Source of the DNA: Verrucomicrobiota bacterium
GTDB lineage: Bacteria > Verrucomicrobiota > Verrucomicrobiia > Limisphaerales > UBA9464
Assembly: GCA_947471985.1 (NCBI GenBank)
Contig: CANIZL010000029.1
Location: 1-58,928 of the forward strand
DNA length: 58,928 bases
Direction of reading: 5' to 3'
Both the position numbers and the translations under genes were made by a program. The notes beneath the pieces are model-generated. The model ran no database searches. It saw only the letters and a program-made list of their open reading frames with translations, and was not told the DNA's origin. The first letter of the stretch is position 1. Each line of letters begins with the position of its first letter. Shown here piece by piece: positions 43,684 to 51,648 of this stretch.

Positions 43684-45857
43684 AATTGACCCGGCATCTT
43701 ATCCTCACCGTCCTGTTCGGTGTCACCCTCGTCGCGCAGGCCGCCGAACAGCCTTGGTTCCGCCGCTCCCTCGTCGGACTGGAGGTCGGCCCCACGGGTT
43801 CCCAGTTTGGTGGTTCGACAAAGGACACAGGCTTCGCCGCTCGTTTCAATGGTCGTGACATTACCCAGGCTGCCAAGGCGTGCGGTGCGGAGTATCTGGT
43901 CATCTGGACGCGCGAGGGCGACTGGGCGTTCTATGATTCGAAGCTTCAACCCAAGCCGCCCGGCCTGGGTTCACGCGATGTTTTGCGCGAGGCCGTCGAC
44001 GAAGGGCGCAAGCTCGGCCTGCCGATCATCGCTTACTGCCAGATTCAATATCCCGGTCACGCCCTGCGTGAGCATCCTGACTGGCGCGCCGTGGATAAAG
44101 ACGGCAAGCCCATCGCCGGCCGCGTCTGCTACCGCTCCGGTTATCTCGGGTACATGAAGCGCATGGTCGACGAACAACTCGCCTACGGCATTGCCGGCTT
44201 CCACCTGGATATGGTGGATCAGGGTTTCGGCCCGCCGTACGGCTGTTGGTGCCCAAACTGCCAGAGGGAGTTTGCGGCCCAATACCACCGACCGATGCCG
44301 AAGGGTGTGACCTGGGACGAAGACTGGGATCGATTTTTGGCCTTCCGCTACGCCAGCAGCGAGCAGTTTGAAAAGGAACTCACGGCGCACATTCGCCACG
44401 TCAATCCGCGCGCGACCGTGGATTACAACTACCACGGCAACCCGCCGTTCTCCTGGGAGGTCGGCCAACTCCCCGTCCAGCATGCCGGCAATGGTGACTT
44501 CATTACCGGTGAAACCGGGGTATGGGGCTTCAGCGCATTGACTGTCGGCCTGAATGCGGAGTTTTACAAAGCGGCCACGCCCGGATCGCCGTTTCAGATC
44601 GCCATGCAACGCGGGGTGAGGATGTATCACGACCAGACAACCCGCCCGCTCAATGACATCCGCTGGGAACTGTTCACGCTGCTCTGTCATGGCGGCTTCG
44701 TCACCATCGTGGACAAGACGGGGTTCGACGGCGGACTCGATCCGGTCGCCTACGAACGGTTCAGCGCGGCCTTCAAGGAGGTTCAGGCCAAGCGCGGGCA
44801 TTTCGGCCAGGCGCCCGTCTACGAGGTGGGAATTTACTTCAGCAGTCGCACCCGGGACTGGTTTGGCCGCGAAAAGGCCGCGGAGTATTTCCAATCGTTT
44901 CAGGGCGCACACAAGGCGATGGAGTACGAACACATTCCCTGGGGCGTGGTGCTCGACGAGAACGCCACCCTCGAGACGCTGAAGAAGTTTCCGGTCCTGT
45001 TGCTGTCGAACGTGGCGATCGTCTCACCCCGGGAAGTGGCGCTGTTCACCCGCTACGTCGAGGAAGGTGGCAAACTCATCGTGACCGGACTGAGCGGGAC
45101 GCGCGGTTGGCGGGGTGCAACCAATTCATCGTCGGCGCTGATGGAATTGATCGGCGCCCGGGTGGTTCGCGAGCTGGATTCGACCGACAACTGGGTGCGT
45201 TTCCCAACGGCGGATTCATCCGGCGCCGCCTTCAAGCTTGCCCCCAGCGGACGCACGAACTGGCCTTTCCTGGTCCGCGGCCCCGCCGTGGTATATGAGC
45301 CGACCTCGGCCACACCGATCGGAGAACTGCTGAAGCCGCACCGGACCTCGCTCCACGCCGAAAATCGCTACAACCTGGACTGGCCGCTCAGCGCGGATGC
45401 GCCGGTGGGCCCCGCCATCCTGCTCCACAAAATGGGCCAAGGCGCCGTACTGACTTTCGCCGCCTCGCCCGATTGGTCGACCGCGAGCGACCATCACGTC
45501 ACCGAAGCGCGCCAACTCCTCGCCCGCGCCGTCAAACTGCTCAACCCCGCGCCGCGCGTCAGCGTTCAAGCCCCGGCGACGGTCCAGGCCGTCGTCACCG
45601 ACGATCCGGCCACCCGCACGCTCCGGGTTCATCTGCTCGGCTATAACGCCCCGCCACAGACAACACCCACCAAGGACCGCCCGTACGTCCTGCCAGCCCT
45701 CATCGAAGACAAGCCGATGTATCGGGCTTCTCTCCTCCTCCGCGGCGGACTGAAGAGCGCGCACGCGTTCAACCGAAGCACCGTGCTGAAGAAGCACGGC
45801 AACCGGGTGGATCTAACCGTGGAAGACATTCACGAAGTTATCACTCTGCGCTACTGA
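43680..45857 (+). CDS. Secreted glycosidase-like protein (fucosidase/beta-galactosidase fold)
   Basis: The ATG at 43680 starts a 725-residue secreted protein (signal peptide ending near AQAA). The catalytic barrel contains AAKACGAEYLVIWTREGDWAF, ALREHPDWRAVDKDGKPI, and GIAGFHLDMVDQGFGPPYGCWCPNC with a probable catalytic Asp (FHLDMVDQG), a pattern shared with GH29 alpha-L-fucosidase-like and other GH-A-type barrels. From residue about 430, FPVLLLSNVAIVSPREVALF and EEGGKLIVTGLSGTRG match the beta-galactosidase trimerisation domain. The C-terminus is beta-rich. Specificity is open: fucose, galactose or rhamnose residues are all possible. It overlaps the preceding gene and is followed after 3 bases by a protein of unknown family. 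Confidence 0.7.
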   Translation: MKLTRHLILTVLFGVTLVAQAAEQPWFRRSLVGLEVGPTGSQFGGSTKDTGFAARFNGRDITQAAKACGAEYLVIWTREGDWAFYDSKLQPKPPGLGSRDVLREAVDEGRKLGLPIIAYCQIQYPGHALREHPDWRAVDKDGKPIAGRVCYRSGYLGYMKRMVDEQLAYGIAGFHLDMVDQGFGPPYGCWCPNCQREFAAQYHRPMPKGVTWDEDWDRFLAFRYASSEQFEKELTAHIRHVNPRATVDYNYHGNPPFSWEVGQLPVQHAGNGDFITGETGVWGFSALTVGLNAEFYKAATPGSPFQIAMQRGVRMYHDQTTRPLNDIRWELFTLLCHGGFVTIVDKTGFDGGLDPVAYERFSAAFKEVQAKRGHFGQAPVYEVGIYFSSRTRDWFGREKAAEYFQSFQGAHKAMEYEHIPWGVVLDENATLETLKKFPVLLLSNVAIVSPREVALFTRYVEEGGKLIVTGLSGTRGWRGATNSSSALMELIGARVVRELDSTDNWVRFPTADSSGAAFKLAPSGRTNWPFLVRGPAVVYEPTSATPIGELLKPHRTSLHAENRYNLDWPLSADAPVGPAILLHKMGQGAVLTFAASPDWSTASDHHVTEARQLLARAVKLLNPAPRVSVQAPATVQAVVTDDPATRTLRVHLLGYNAPPQTTPTKDRPYVLPALIEDKPMYRASLLLRGGLKSAHAFNRSTVLKKHGNRVDLTVEDIHEVITLRY

Positions 45858-45860
45858 GCC

Positions 45861-47903
45861 ATGAGTCGAATCACCCCCTTCCTTTTATGGGTGGCGGCGG
45901 CGCTCGCCGGAGCGCCGGTTGCTGCTGAATCCGCCCGGAGTCCGATGGAACTGCGTGGTGCCGTCATCGTCCCCCATGTGCTGTCCACGGAGATGCGGTA
46001 CCGGCGGGAACCGGACCGCAGCCTGGGCGCCAAGGTGCAGTTGTTCCTCGTGAACACCGGTAACACCGAGAGGCGCTTTTCGGCGGACTCGCCCATCCTA
46101 CTTCGCGGCCGGACACCCGATGATTTGATCGCCGCCGACGAATGGGCATGGCACGACCTGCCCGCCGCATGGACGAATGCCCCCCTCTCGTTGCCGCCCG
46201 GTGCGCTCACGGTCTGGAGCTTCAATGGCAAGCGGGCGACCTGGGGGGTCGGCACGGCGGCGGACATCCAGATCGACGGGACCACGAACACCTTCGAAAT
46301 TCGCCAGCCGACGGCCTGGCTTTCGGCCGTCACGTTCCTCGGACAGGCCACCAACCCAGTTCCGGACTCGCTCATCTTTCATGTCGCCAACCAAACCGGT
46401 GCGGCCCTTCGGCTCGAAGCCTGCCGCCTCTGGCTGCCGCCGGACAACACCTCCTGGCGCGCATTGCGGCCGCAACCGTGGCGGACAAATCTCGCCACCT
46501 TCCCCAACGATGGCCTCATTCCTGCCGGTGACCGCGGCGGCGCCCGCGTCACCACCGGCCCGCTCCCGCTCACCTACACCGCGATCGAAGTGCGCTGCTC
46601 CCAGGGCGGAATGCCGGTCACGCTCTGGGCGCACCTGCGCATCAAGCGCGAGACGTTCGATATCGGCGGAGGGTGGGTGAACGAAATGGCCCGGGGCCGG
46701 AGTACACTCACGCTCGAGCCCTATCTCAAGACGCTGCGACGGATGCACGTGAACGCCGGCATGCATGATGCCGTTCCCGGCTACACCGACAATCCCGCGC
46801 TCTACGCCAAGTATCCGCTGAAGTACATGAACCGCTGTCAGCCGTTCACGTTCTATGACCACGATGAGATCCTTCCGCGCATCCATGCGGTGGAATTCCT
46901 CGGTGAGCCGCAATACGGCGGCGGCCGGCCCGTGCCGCCGATGGAGGTCTGGCGAGCTTTTGCCCCCTACCAGTCCACGCGACTGCCCACCAGCGTGACG
47001 CACAGCGAGGAGCGCATCTGGCGGTTTTACGCCGGCCTCTCCGATTACCCGCACTTCGACGCCTATCGCGTTGGCGCGCCGGCGCCCGATTTCTGGAGCG
47101 CCTATGATCGGTGGGGCGGTGAACGCCTCCGCTGGGGTGCGCCGCTCGAAACCATCGGCGAAATGACCCGGAGCCTGCGTGAACTCAGCCGGCCGGCTTC
47201 CATCGCCTACTGGTCTCAGGGCCCGCACTCCGGCTGGAGCGGATCCGGCCGGTCGCGCTCCTCACCCACCCCGGACGAGCTGCGAGCCCAAGCGTATCAC
47301 GCGCTCGGCAGTCGCATCACGTCACTCTATTGGTTCAACCTCAGCCTCAAGTCGTTGCTCAAATTTCCCGACCTGATGGAACCTATCACGCGCGTGAACC
47401 GGGAAATTCTGATGCTGGAGGACTTTTACCTCGAAGGCGACGCGTATCACCACGAACGCATTTTGCGCGATGGCAAACCGGACTGGGATCTCGAGGTGGT
47501 CGCCGGCCCGCGCGGGGCCGTCCTCTTCGCGTTGGACTTGAGTTATGCCCCCGACCCAAAGGAGAAGGTTTTTCGATTCGGTCCGCCGCGTGACGCGACC
47601 TTCACCTGGCCTGTGCCGGCTTATCTTGACGGAGCCACAACCCTGCTGCGCGCGGATGCCGATGGCCTCCTGCCCACGGAGTTCAAGCGCCAAAGCCGAC
47701 GGGTTACGCTGCGAACCCAAGCCGGCGCCGTGAATGTCTTCGTCCTCCCCATCAGCCCAGACGGCGTAAGCCACATCCAGGCTCTTCACCGTCAAATCAC
47801 CGCCAGGGAAGCCGAAGATGGCTTTGACCCGGCCCACCGTGCGGCGGATCGGGAGACGTTGCGCGAGTTACTGGAACCAACTTCACCCGCGGCAGCCCAC
47901 TGA
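45861..47903 (+). CDS. Secreted protein of unknown family, barrel-like
   Basis: I do not recognise a family. The 680-residue protein has a clear signal peptide (residues 1-22, ending PVAAE). Residues 30-250 are beta-rich (VQLFLVNTGNTERRFSAD; FEIRQPTAWLSAV). The segment from 270 to 560 looks alpha/beta with barrel-like motifs (VNEMARGRSTLTLEPYLKTL, RMHVNAGMHDAVPGY, SITSLYWFNLSLK-type strand end). The C-terminal part resembles a beta-sandwich (EVVAGPRGAVLFALDLSY). It lies in a run of glycan-active proteins with 3 bases spacing, so an extracellular glycosidase of an undescribed family is plausible. No catalytic pair could be assigned. Confidence 0.6.
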   Translation: MSRITPFLLWVAAALAGAPVAAESARSPMELRGAVIVPHVLSTEMRYRREPDRSLGAKVQLFLVNTGNTERRFSADSPILLRGRTPDDLIAADEWAWHDLPAAWTNAPLSLPPGALTVWSFNGKRATWGVGTAADIQIDGTTNTFEIRQPTAWLSAVTFLGQATNPVPDSLIFHVANQTGAALRLEACRLWLPPDNTSWRALRPQPWRTNLATFPNDGLIPAGDRGGARVTTGPLPLTYTAIEVRCSQGGMPVTLWAHLRIKRETFDIGGGWVNEMARGRSTLTLEPYLKTLRRMHVNAGMHDAVPGYTDNPALYAKYPLKYMNRCQPFTFYDHDEILPRIHAVEFLGEPQYGGGRPVPPMEVWRAFAPYQSTRLPTSVTHSEERIWRFYAGLSDYPHFDAYRVGAPAPDFWSAYDRWGGERLRWGAPLETIGEMTRSLRELSRPASIAYWSQGPHSGWSGSGRSRSSPTPDELRAQAYHALGSRITSLYWFNLSLKSLLKFPDLMEPITRVNREILMLEDFYLEGDAYHHERILRDGKPDWDLEVVAGPRGAVLFALDLSYAPDPKEKVFRFGPPRDATFTWPVPAYLDGATTLLRADADGLLPTEFKRQSRRVTLRTQAGAVNVFVLPISPDGVSHIQALHRQITAREAEDGFDPAHRAADRETLRELLEPTSPAAAH

Positions 47904-48179
47904 CCGCACCCCATCGAACAGTCCGTTAGGACACGCCCGCTTGTCTCCGTAAGCCGCAAAATTTCGCGGGCAAGACCAGGGCAATAGCGTCACGTCGCCT
48001 CCACTTTTGTACCAGCTGGCGATGCGGCGACTCTAAGACACAACCACGGACTTTGGGTGAAAGCCCTGGTTCGTTCGAGGTTGTCACCCGTGCCGCTCCA
48101 CCTATCCTGAATACTTGAGCGAACAGACGCAGTTTTTCAAACGGGTGCAACACCGGGATTCAATGGCCGCCGCCGATCT
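47904..48179. other. Intergenic region, probable operon break
   Basis: No gene or RNA could be identified. The gap separates two same-strand gene runs of the secreted cluster and should contain the promoter of the double-SASA esterase gene. Confidence 0.3.
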
Positions 48180-49841
48180 ATGAAAGACGTTCTCACGGTC
48201 CTCGCCGCCCTTTTGCTGGCTCCATTGGCGATCCTTTGTGCCGACCCAACGAAAGAGGATACCGACACCAAGACCACTCGGGTCTTTATCTTCGCCGGGC
48301 AATCCAACATGGAGGGTGCCGATTCGAAAGTGAGCAATATCCAACGCTTTCCGCCGTTTGCCGGCCTGGACATGCCGCAAGACAAAGTCTTGTTTTCTTA
48401 CAACATCGGGCGGGAAGAGAAGCGGACCTCCGAGGGTTGGGTCGCTTTGCAGGCAGTGGATAAGCTCGTCGGGCCGGAACTCAGCTTTGCCAGAAGGGTC
48501 GCGCAGGAAACCAAGGCGCCTATCGCCATCATCAAGTGCGCTGCCGGAGGGACGACTTTGGGAGGCGATTGGAATCCCGATGAGCCCAGTGGCTACAAGC
48601 TCTACCCGCTGGCCTTGCAGTTGGTTAAATCGTCGCTCGCAGAGCTGGATCGAAAAAAAGTGGCTTACCGAATCGAAGGCTTCATGTGGCATCAGGGCGA
48701 GAACGATATGTTCAACCCGGATTTCAAGCCAAACTACGGCCAGAACCTGAAGAACTTTCTGGCGAGCTGGCGTCGGGATCTCAAGGCACCCAACTTGAAA
48801 TTCTACCTCGGAGAGTTGTGCACCAAGACCGTTTGGGGCATGGACAATCGCGAAAACATGTATGCGATCCGCACCGGTCAGAAAGCCGTTACGGACTCGG
48901 ATCCGCTCGCGGAATACCTCCCGACTTCTCACGATGCGGTGGAAATCGGCGGTGGCGAGGGTTTGCATTATCACTACGGAACGTTGGGCCAACTGGAGCA
49001 CGGCGTGAACTACGCGGACGCGTATCTACGCACGATCGGGAACAGGCCAGACACAAACCGCCCGCTCAAGGTGTGGCCCTATGCGAAGGGCAGTCCGGTC
49101 AAGCTCTTCGTCCTGGCCGGACATCGCAACATGGAAGGCGAGCGCGCTTTCACGCAGGAACTCAAAGTCCTGAAGGGGCAGGAATCGCTGGCCAGCGACC
49201 ATGACAAAATCGCCTTCAAATACAGCCTCGGCGGCGGTTACAAAACCTCCAATGGATGGGAGCCACTCGGTCCCGCCGGATGCTACGACACCTTCGGTCC
49301 TGAACTCAGCTTCGGAAAGACGGTGCAATCCAAGGTTCCCGGCAACATCGCCATCGCCAAATTCACCCACAGTGGTTCGCAGATGAACGATTGGACTCCA
49401 TCGGGAACGAACACCAAAGACCGGAACCTCTACCCGCAGTTCATCCAATTCATCCGCGAATCCATCAACGAACTGGAGGCCAAAGGACATCCGGTGGAAC
49501 TGGCCGGCATCTTTTATCACGTCGGGGAGAACGAAATGTCGTTTGGCCCGTATCGGAGCAACGCGGCCAAATGGTTGCAATCCACGGTCATAAAAAGCCG
49601 GAAGGACTTGGCCCGGCCCGCGCTGACCTGGTATGTCAGCCAACAACCGCCCACCGATGAGAAGGGGCTCAACCGCATTGATGTCACGGCGAATCTAGCC
49701 GCCCTTGCCGCCGCCGACCCGGCATTTATCCACCTTAAGGCATTCAGTCTTCCCCCGCAGGACGAGAAGCTCGTCATTACCGCGGCGGGAATTGTCCGCC
49801 TGGGAGAATTGCTGGGCCAAAGTTACCTGGAACACCGGTAA
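48180..49841 (+). CDS. Double SASA-domain esterase with one inactive domain
   Basis: This 553-residue secreted protein contains two sialate-O-acetylesterase (SASA/DUF303, SGNH-like) domains in tandem. Domain 1 (residues about 35-285) has the nucleophile loop FIFAGQSNMEG (S42) and MWHQGENDM (H171, E174), all expected for an active carbohydrate esterase. Domain 2 (about 300-550) repeats the layout, but the loop reads LFVLAGHRNMEGE: the Ser is replaced by Arg (R316) and Gln by His, so it should be catalytically dead, although FYHVGENEM is preserved. Such a dead copy may bind the acetylated substrate. The enzyme probably deacetylates a glycan (CE3/CE6-like) so the neighbouring hydrolases can act. 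Confidence 0.85.
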   Translation: MKDVLTVLAALLLAPLAILCADPTKEDTDTKTTRVFIFAGQSNMEGADSKVSNIQRFPPFAGLDMPQDKVLFSYNIGREEKRTSEGWVALQAVDKLVGPELSFARRVAQETKAPIAIIKCAAGGTTLGGDWNPDEPSGYKLYPLALQLVKSSLAELDRKKVAYRIEGFMWHQGENDMFNPDFKPNYGQNLKNFLASWRRDLKAPNLKFYLGELCTKTVWGMDNRENMYAIRTGQKAVTDSDPLAEYLPTSHDAVEIGGGEGLHYHYGTLGQLEHGVNYADAYLRTIGNRPDTNRPLKVWPYAKGSPVKLFVLAGHRNMEGERAFTQELKVLKGQESLASDHDKIAFKYSLGGGYKTSNGWEPLGPAGCYDTFGPELSFGKTVQSKVPGNIAIAKFTHSGSQMNDWTPSGTNTKDRNLYPQFIQFIRESINELEAKGHPVELAGIFYHVGENEMSFGPYRSNAAKWLQSTVIKSRKDLARPALTWYVSQQPPTDEKGLNRIDVTANLAALAAADPAFIHLKAFSLPPQDEKLVITAAGIVRLGELLGQSYLEHR

Positions 49842-49860
49842 TTCTCCAAAACAACGAACC

Positions 49861-49998
49861 ATGAAACCTCGTGTTCAGCCGGCGGACGCACCGCCTCCGG
49901 AACATTACGACCTCGCCGCCGACCTCGGAGCAGCGGACAACATCGCCTGCGCCAACGCCGAATTCGCTGCTTGGAAAGAGCCACGCACAGAGAAATGA
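49861..49998 (+). CDS. Small hypothetical ORF overlapping the next gene
   Basis: A 45-codon frame begins with ATG at 49861, 19 bases after the double-SASA gene, and its stop overlaps the ATG of the following gene by four bases (ATGA). The product (MKPRVQPADAPPPEHYD, then DNIACANAEFAAWKE) is hydrophilic, has one Cys and resembles no family I know. The overlap geometry suggests translational coupling, but the frame could be chance. Confidence 0.35.
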   Translation: MKPRVQPADAPPPEHYDLAADLGAADNIACANAEFAAWKEPRTEK

Positions 49999-51641
49999 TG
50001 AAAATGAAAGCAATCCGAAATCTGTTTGAAGTGCCCGCCGTCGTGCTCCTTGCGTCCGTATTCCTCCTGCCGGTGCACGCCGCGGACCGGATCGAGCGGG
50101 GCGAGATGGCCGGCTACCTGTTGGTGCCTCACGAGAAAGTTCCGGACACCTTCAACGCCGGTTACTCCATGTATGTCGCGGCCTGGCCGTTGGTAAAGAC
50201 GTATCCGGGCTCGCGTTTTCAGACCGGGCTATTCGGCACCTGGATGTTTGCGCAGGAGGACACGAAGCCAGCCTTCAAGATGTATTCCGATGTCGAGGGG
50301 GGTCTGGGTTGGTGGCGCGACACCCGGTTCGCCACGGAAACTCCGAAGTTCATCATGGGCGGCGTGGCGCCGAATTTCAGCGAATGGGCCAACGGCCCCG
50401 GTGCGGGCAAAGGACGGGATTGGGGCCAGCCCAGTGGCAAATACGGCATCGCGCAGCTCAGTCCTTGGGTGCTCTGGCCGCCCGATGGTTTGAATCTGAA
50501 ACAGGGCACCTGCGGCGAACTGTTTGGCTATGGCTACCTGCCGCTGCCCCTCGCGACGGCCAAATCCACGACCGCCGGCACGAATATTCCCACGGGCGAT
50601 CAGTGCTGGTCCCTGTTCCTGAACACACGGAACTTCAAGGGGCCGGTCGCCTTCTTCACGCCCTACTTCTGGTCGCGCGCGGCGGTGGAAGACCCGCGCC
50701 TCAGCGGCCGGTTGCTGGACACTCGCCCCACGAATCCGAACCGTGCGGTGCAGATGGAGACGCAGCACGTCCCCAGCGCGCAGGCCACGGACGCCAAGGG
50801 CGAGACCTACGCCCGCATCGCTCCCACCCGTTTCCCCAGCGGGCCGAACGGCAACTCAACCCTCGTGCATCACATCACCTCCTATAACAAGCACGCGCTT
50901 TGGGATGAGGTGAAGATCTGGTTTGATGGCGGAGCACCGGCCAGCGGCGCGTTTCATTCCGAGGGAGCCGTGCTGCATGAATTCACCGGACGCGGCGGGG
51001 CCACCTGGAAAATTTACCCCGACGGCGCGGCCAAGGAAAAGAAGGTGCCCCTCGCCTGGACTTCCTTCGCGACTCCGATGGCCGTGGATAAGAACACCTT
51101 CGGCTATCGCTGGAACACCAACCTCGTGCAGCAGACCGAAACCAAGGACGGCGCGGTGATGACGCTGCCGGAATACTTTCATCTCGTAACCAGGAACAAC
51201 AAACCGGAATGGATTCCGGTGCGTGCGGACGAAGTGCCCGCTGAAACCGGTCTGGCCACGGCGCGTTTCGAGCCGCCCGCCGGGAAGCCATCCGAGCCGT
51301 ACGTCACGCCCGACGACGCGGCGAGTCCATGGAAAAAGCCCGGCCCCGCCGCTGGCCCATTTCTGGCGCAATTGGGCGACGGCAGTGTGGTGACCTACTA
51401 CTGGTATCGCTTCGCCGACCAGCCCGCCCTGCTCAACGCCGACCTCACGCCCCAGGAGCGCGAAGCCATGCAGACGCGCGTGGAGAAACTTCACCGGAAC
51501 TGGACCAGGGACCGGGAGTATCTGGCGCCGCCCAATACTGGAAGACTCGCCGAACTCGACCCCGCCGTCATCGTCACGCCGCCCAAAGGCCTGGAGGCGG
51601 GTTACGTCCCCATCGTCACCCGGCAGGCGGCGAAGAATTAA
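49995..51641 (+). CDS. Secreted protein of unknown family
   Basis: I do not recognise a family. The ATG at 49995 (a second ATG follows directly) gives a 548-residue secreted protein with a signal peptide ending near LLPVHA. The mature region starts IERGEMAGYLLVPHEKVPDTF and is rich in aromatic residues and glycines (SMYVAAWPLVKTYPGSRFQTG; FFTPYFWSRAAVED; WKIYPDGAAKEKK), with an overall beta-strand character of a large sandwich or propeller. A small charged helix lies near the C-terminus (LTPQEREAMQTRVEKLHRNW). It lies between an esterase and a metallopeptidase-like gene on the same strand, suggesting a surface or binding role in the same degradation process. Confidence 0.6.
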   Translation: MMKMKAIRNLFEVPAVVLLASVFLLPVHAADRIERGEMAGYLLVPHEKVPDTFNAGYSMYVAAWPLVKTYPGSRFQTGLFGTWMFAQEDTKPAFKMYSDVEGGLGWWRDTRFATETPKFIMGGVAPNFSEWANGPGAGKGRDWGQPSGKYGIAQLSPWVLWPPDGLNLKQGTCGELFGYGYLPLPLATAKSTTAGTNIPTGDQCWSLFLNTRNFKGPVAFFTPYFWSRAAVEDPRLSGRLLDTRPTNPNRAVQMETQHVPSAQATDAKGETYARIAPTRFPSGPNGNSTLVHHITSYNKHALWDEVKIWFDGGAPASGAFHSEGAVLHEFTGRGGATWKIYPDGAAKEKKVPLAWTSFATPMAVDKNTFGYRWNTNLVQQTETKDGAVMTLPEYFHLVTRNNKPEWIPVRADEVPAETGLATARFEPPAGKPSEPYVTPDDAASPWKKPGPAAGPFLAQLGDGSVVTYYWYRFADQPALLNADLTPQEREAMQTRVEKLHRNWTRDREYLAPPNTGRLAELDPAVIVTPPKGLEAGYVPIVTRQAAKN

Positions 51642-51648
51642 CCCAACC

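Noticed and set aside
46098..47228. Minus-strand frame of 376 codons opposite the unknown secreted protein
   Set aside because: The plus-strand frame has a signal peptide and operon spacing; the antisense frame has neither.
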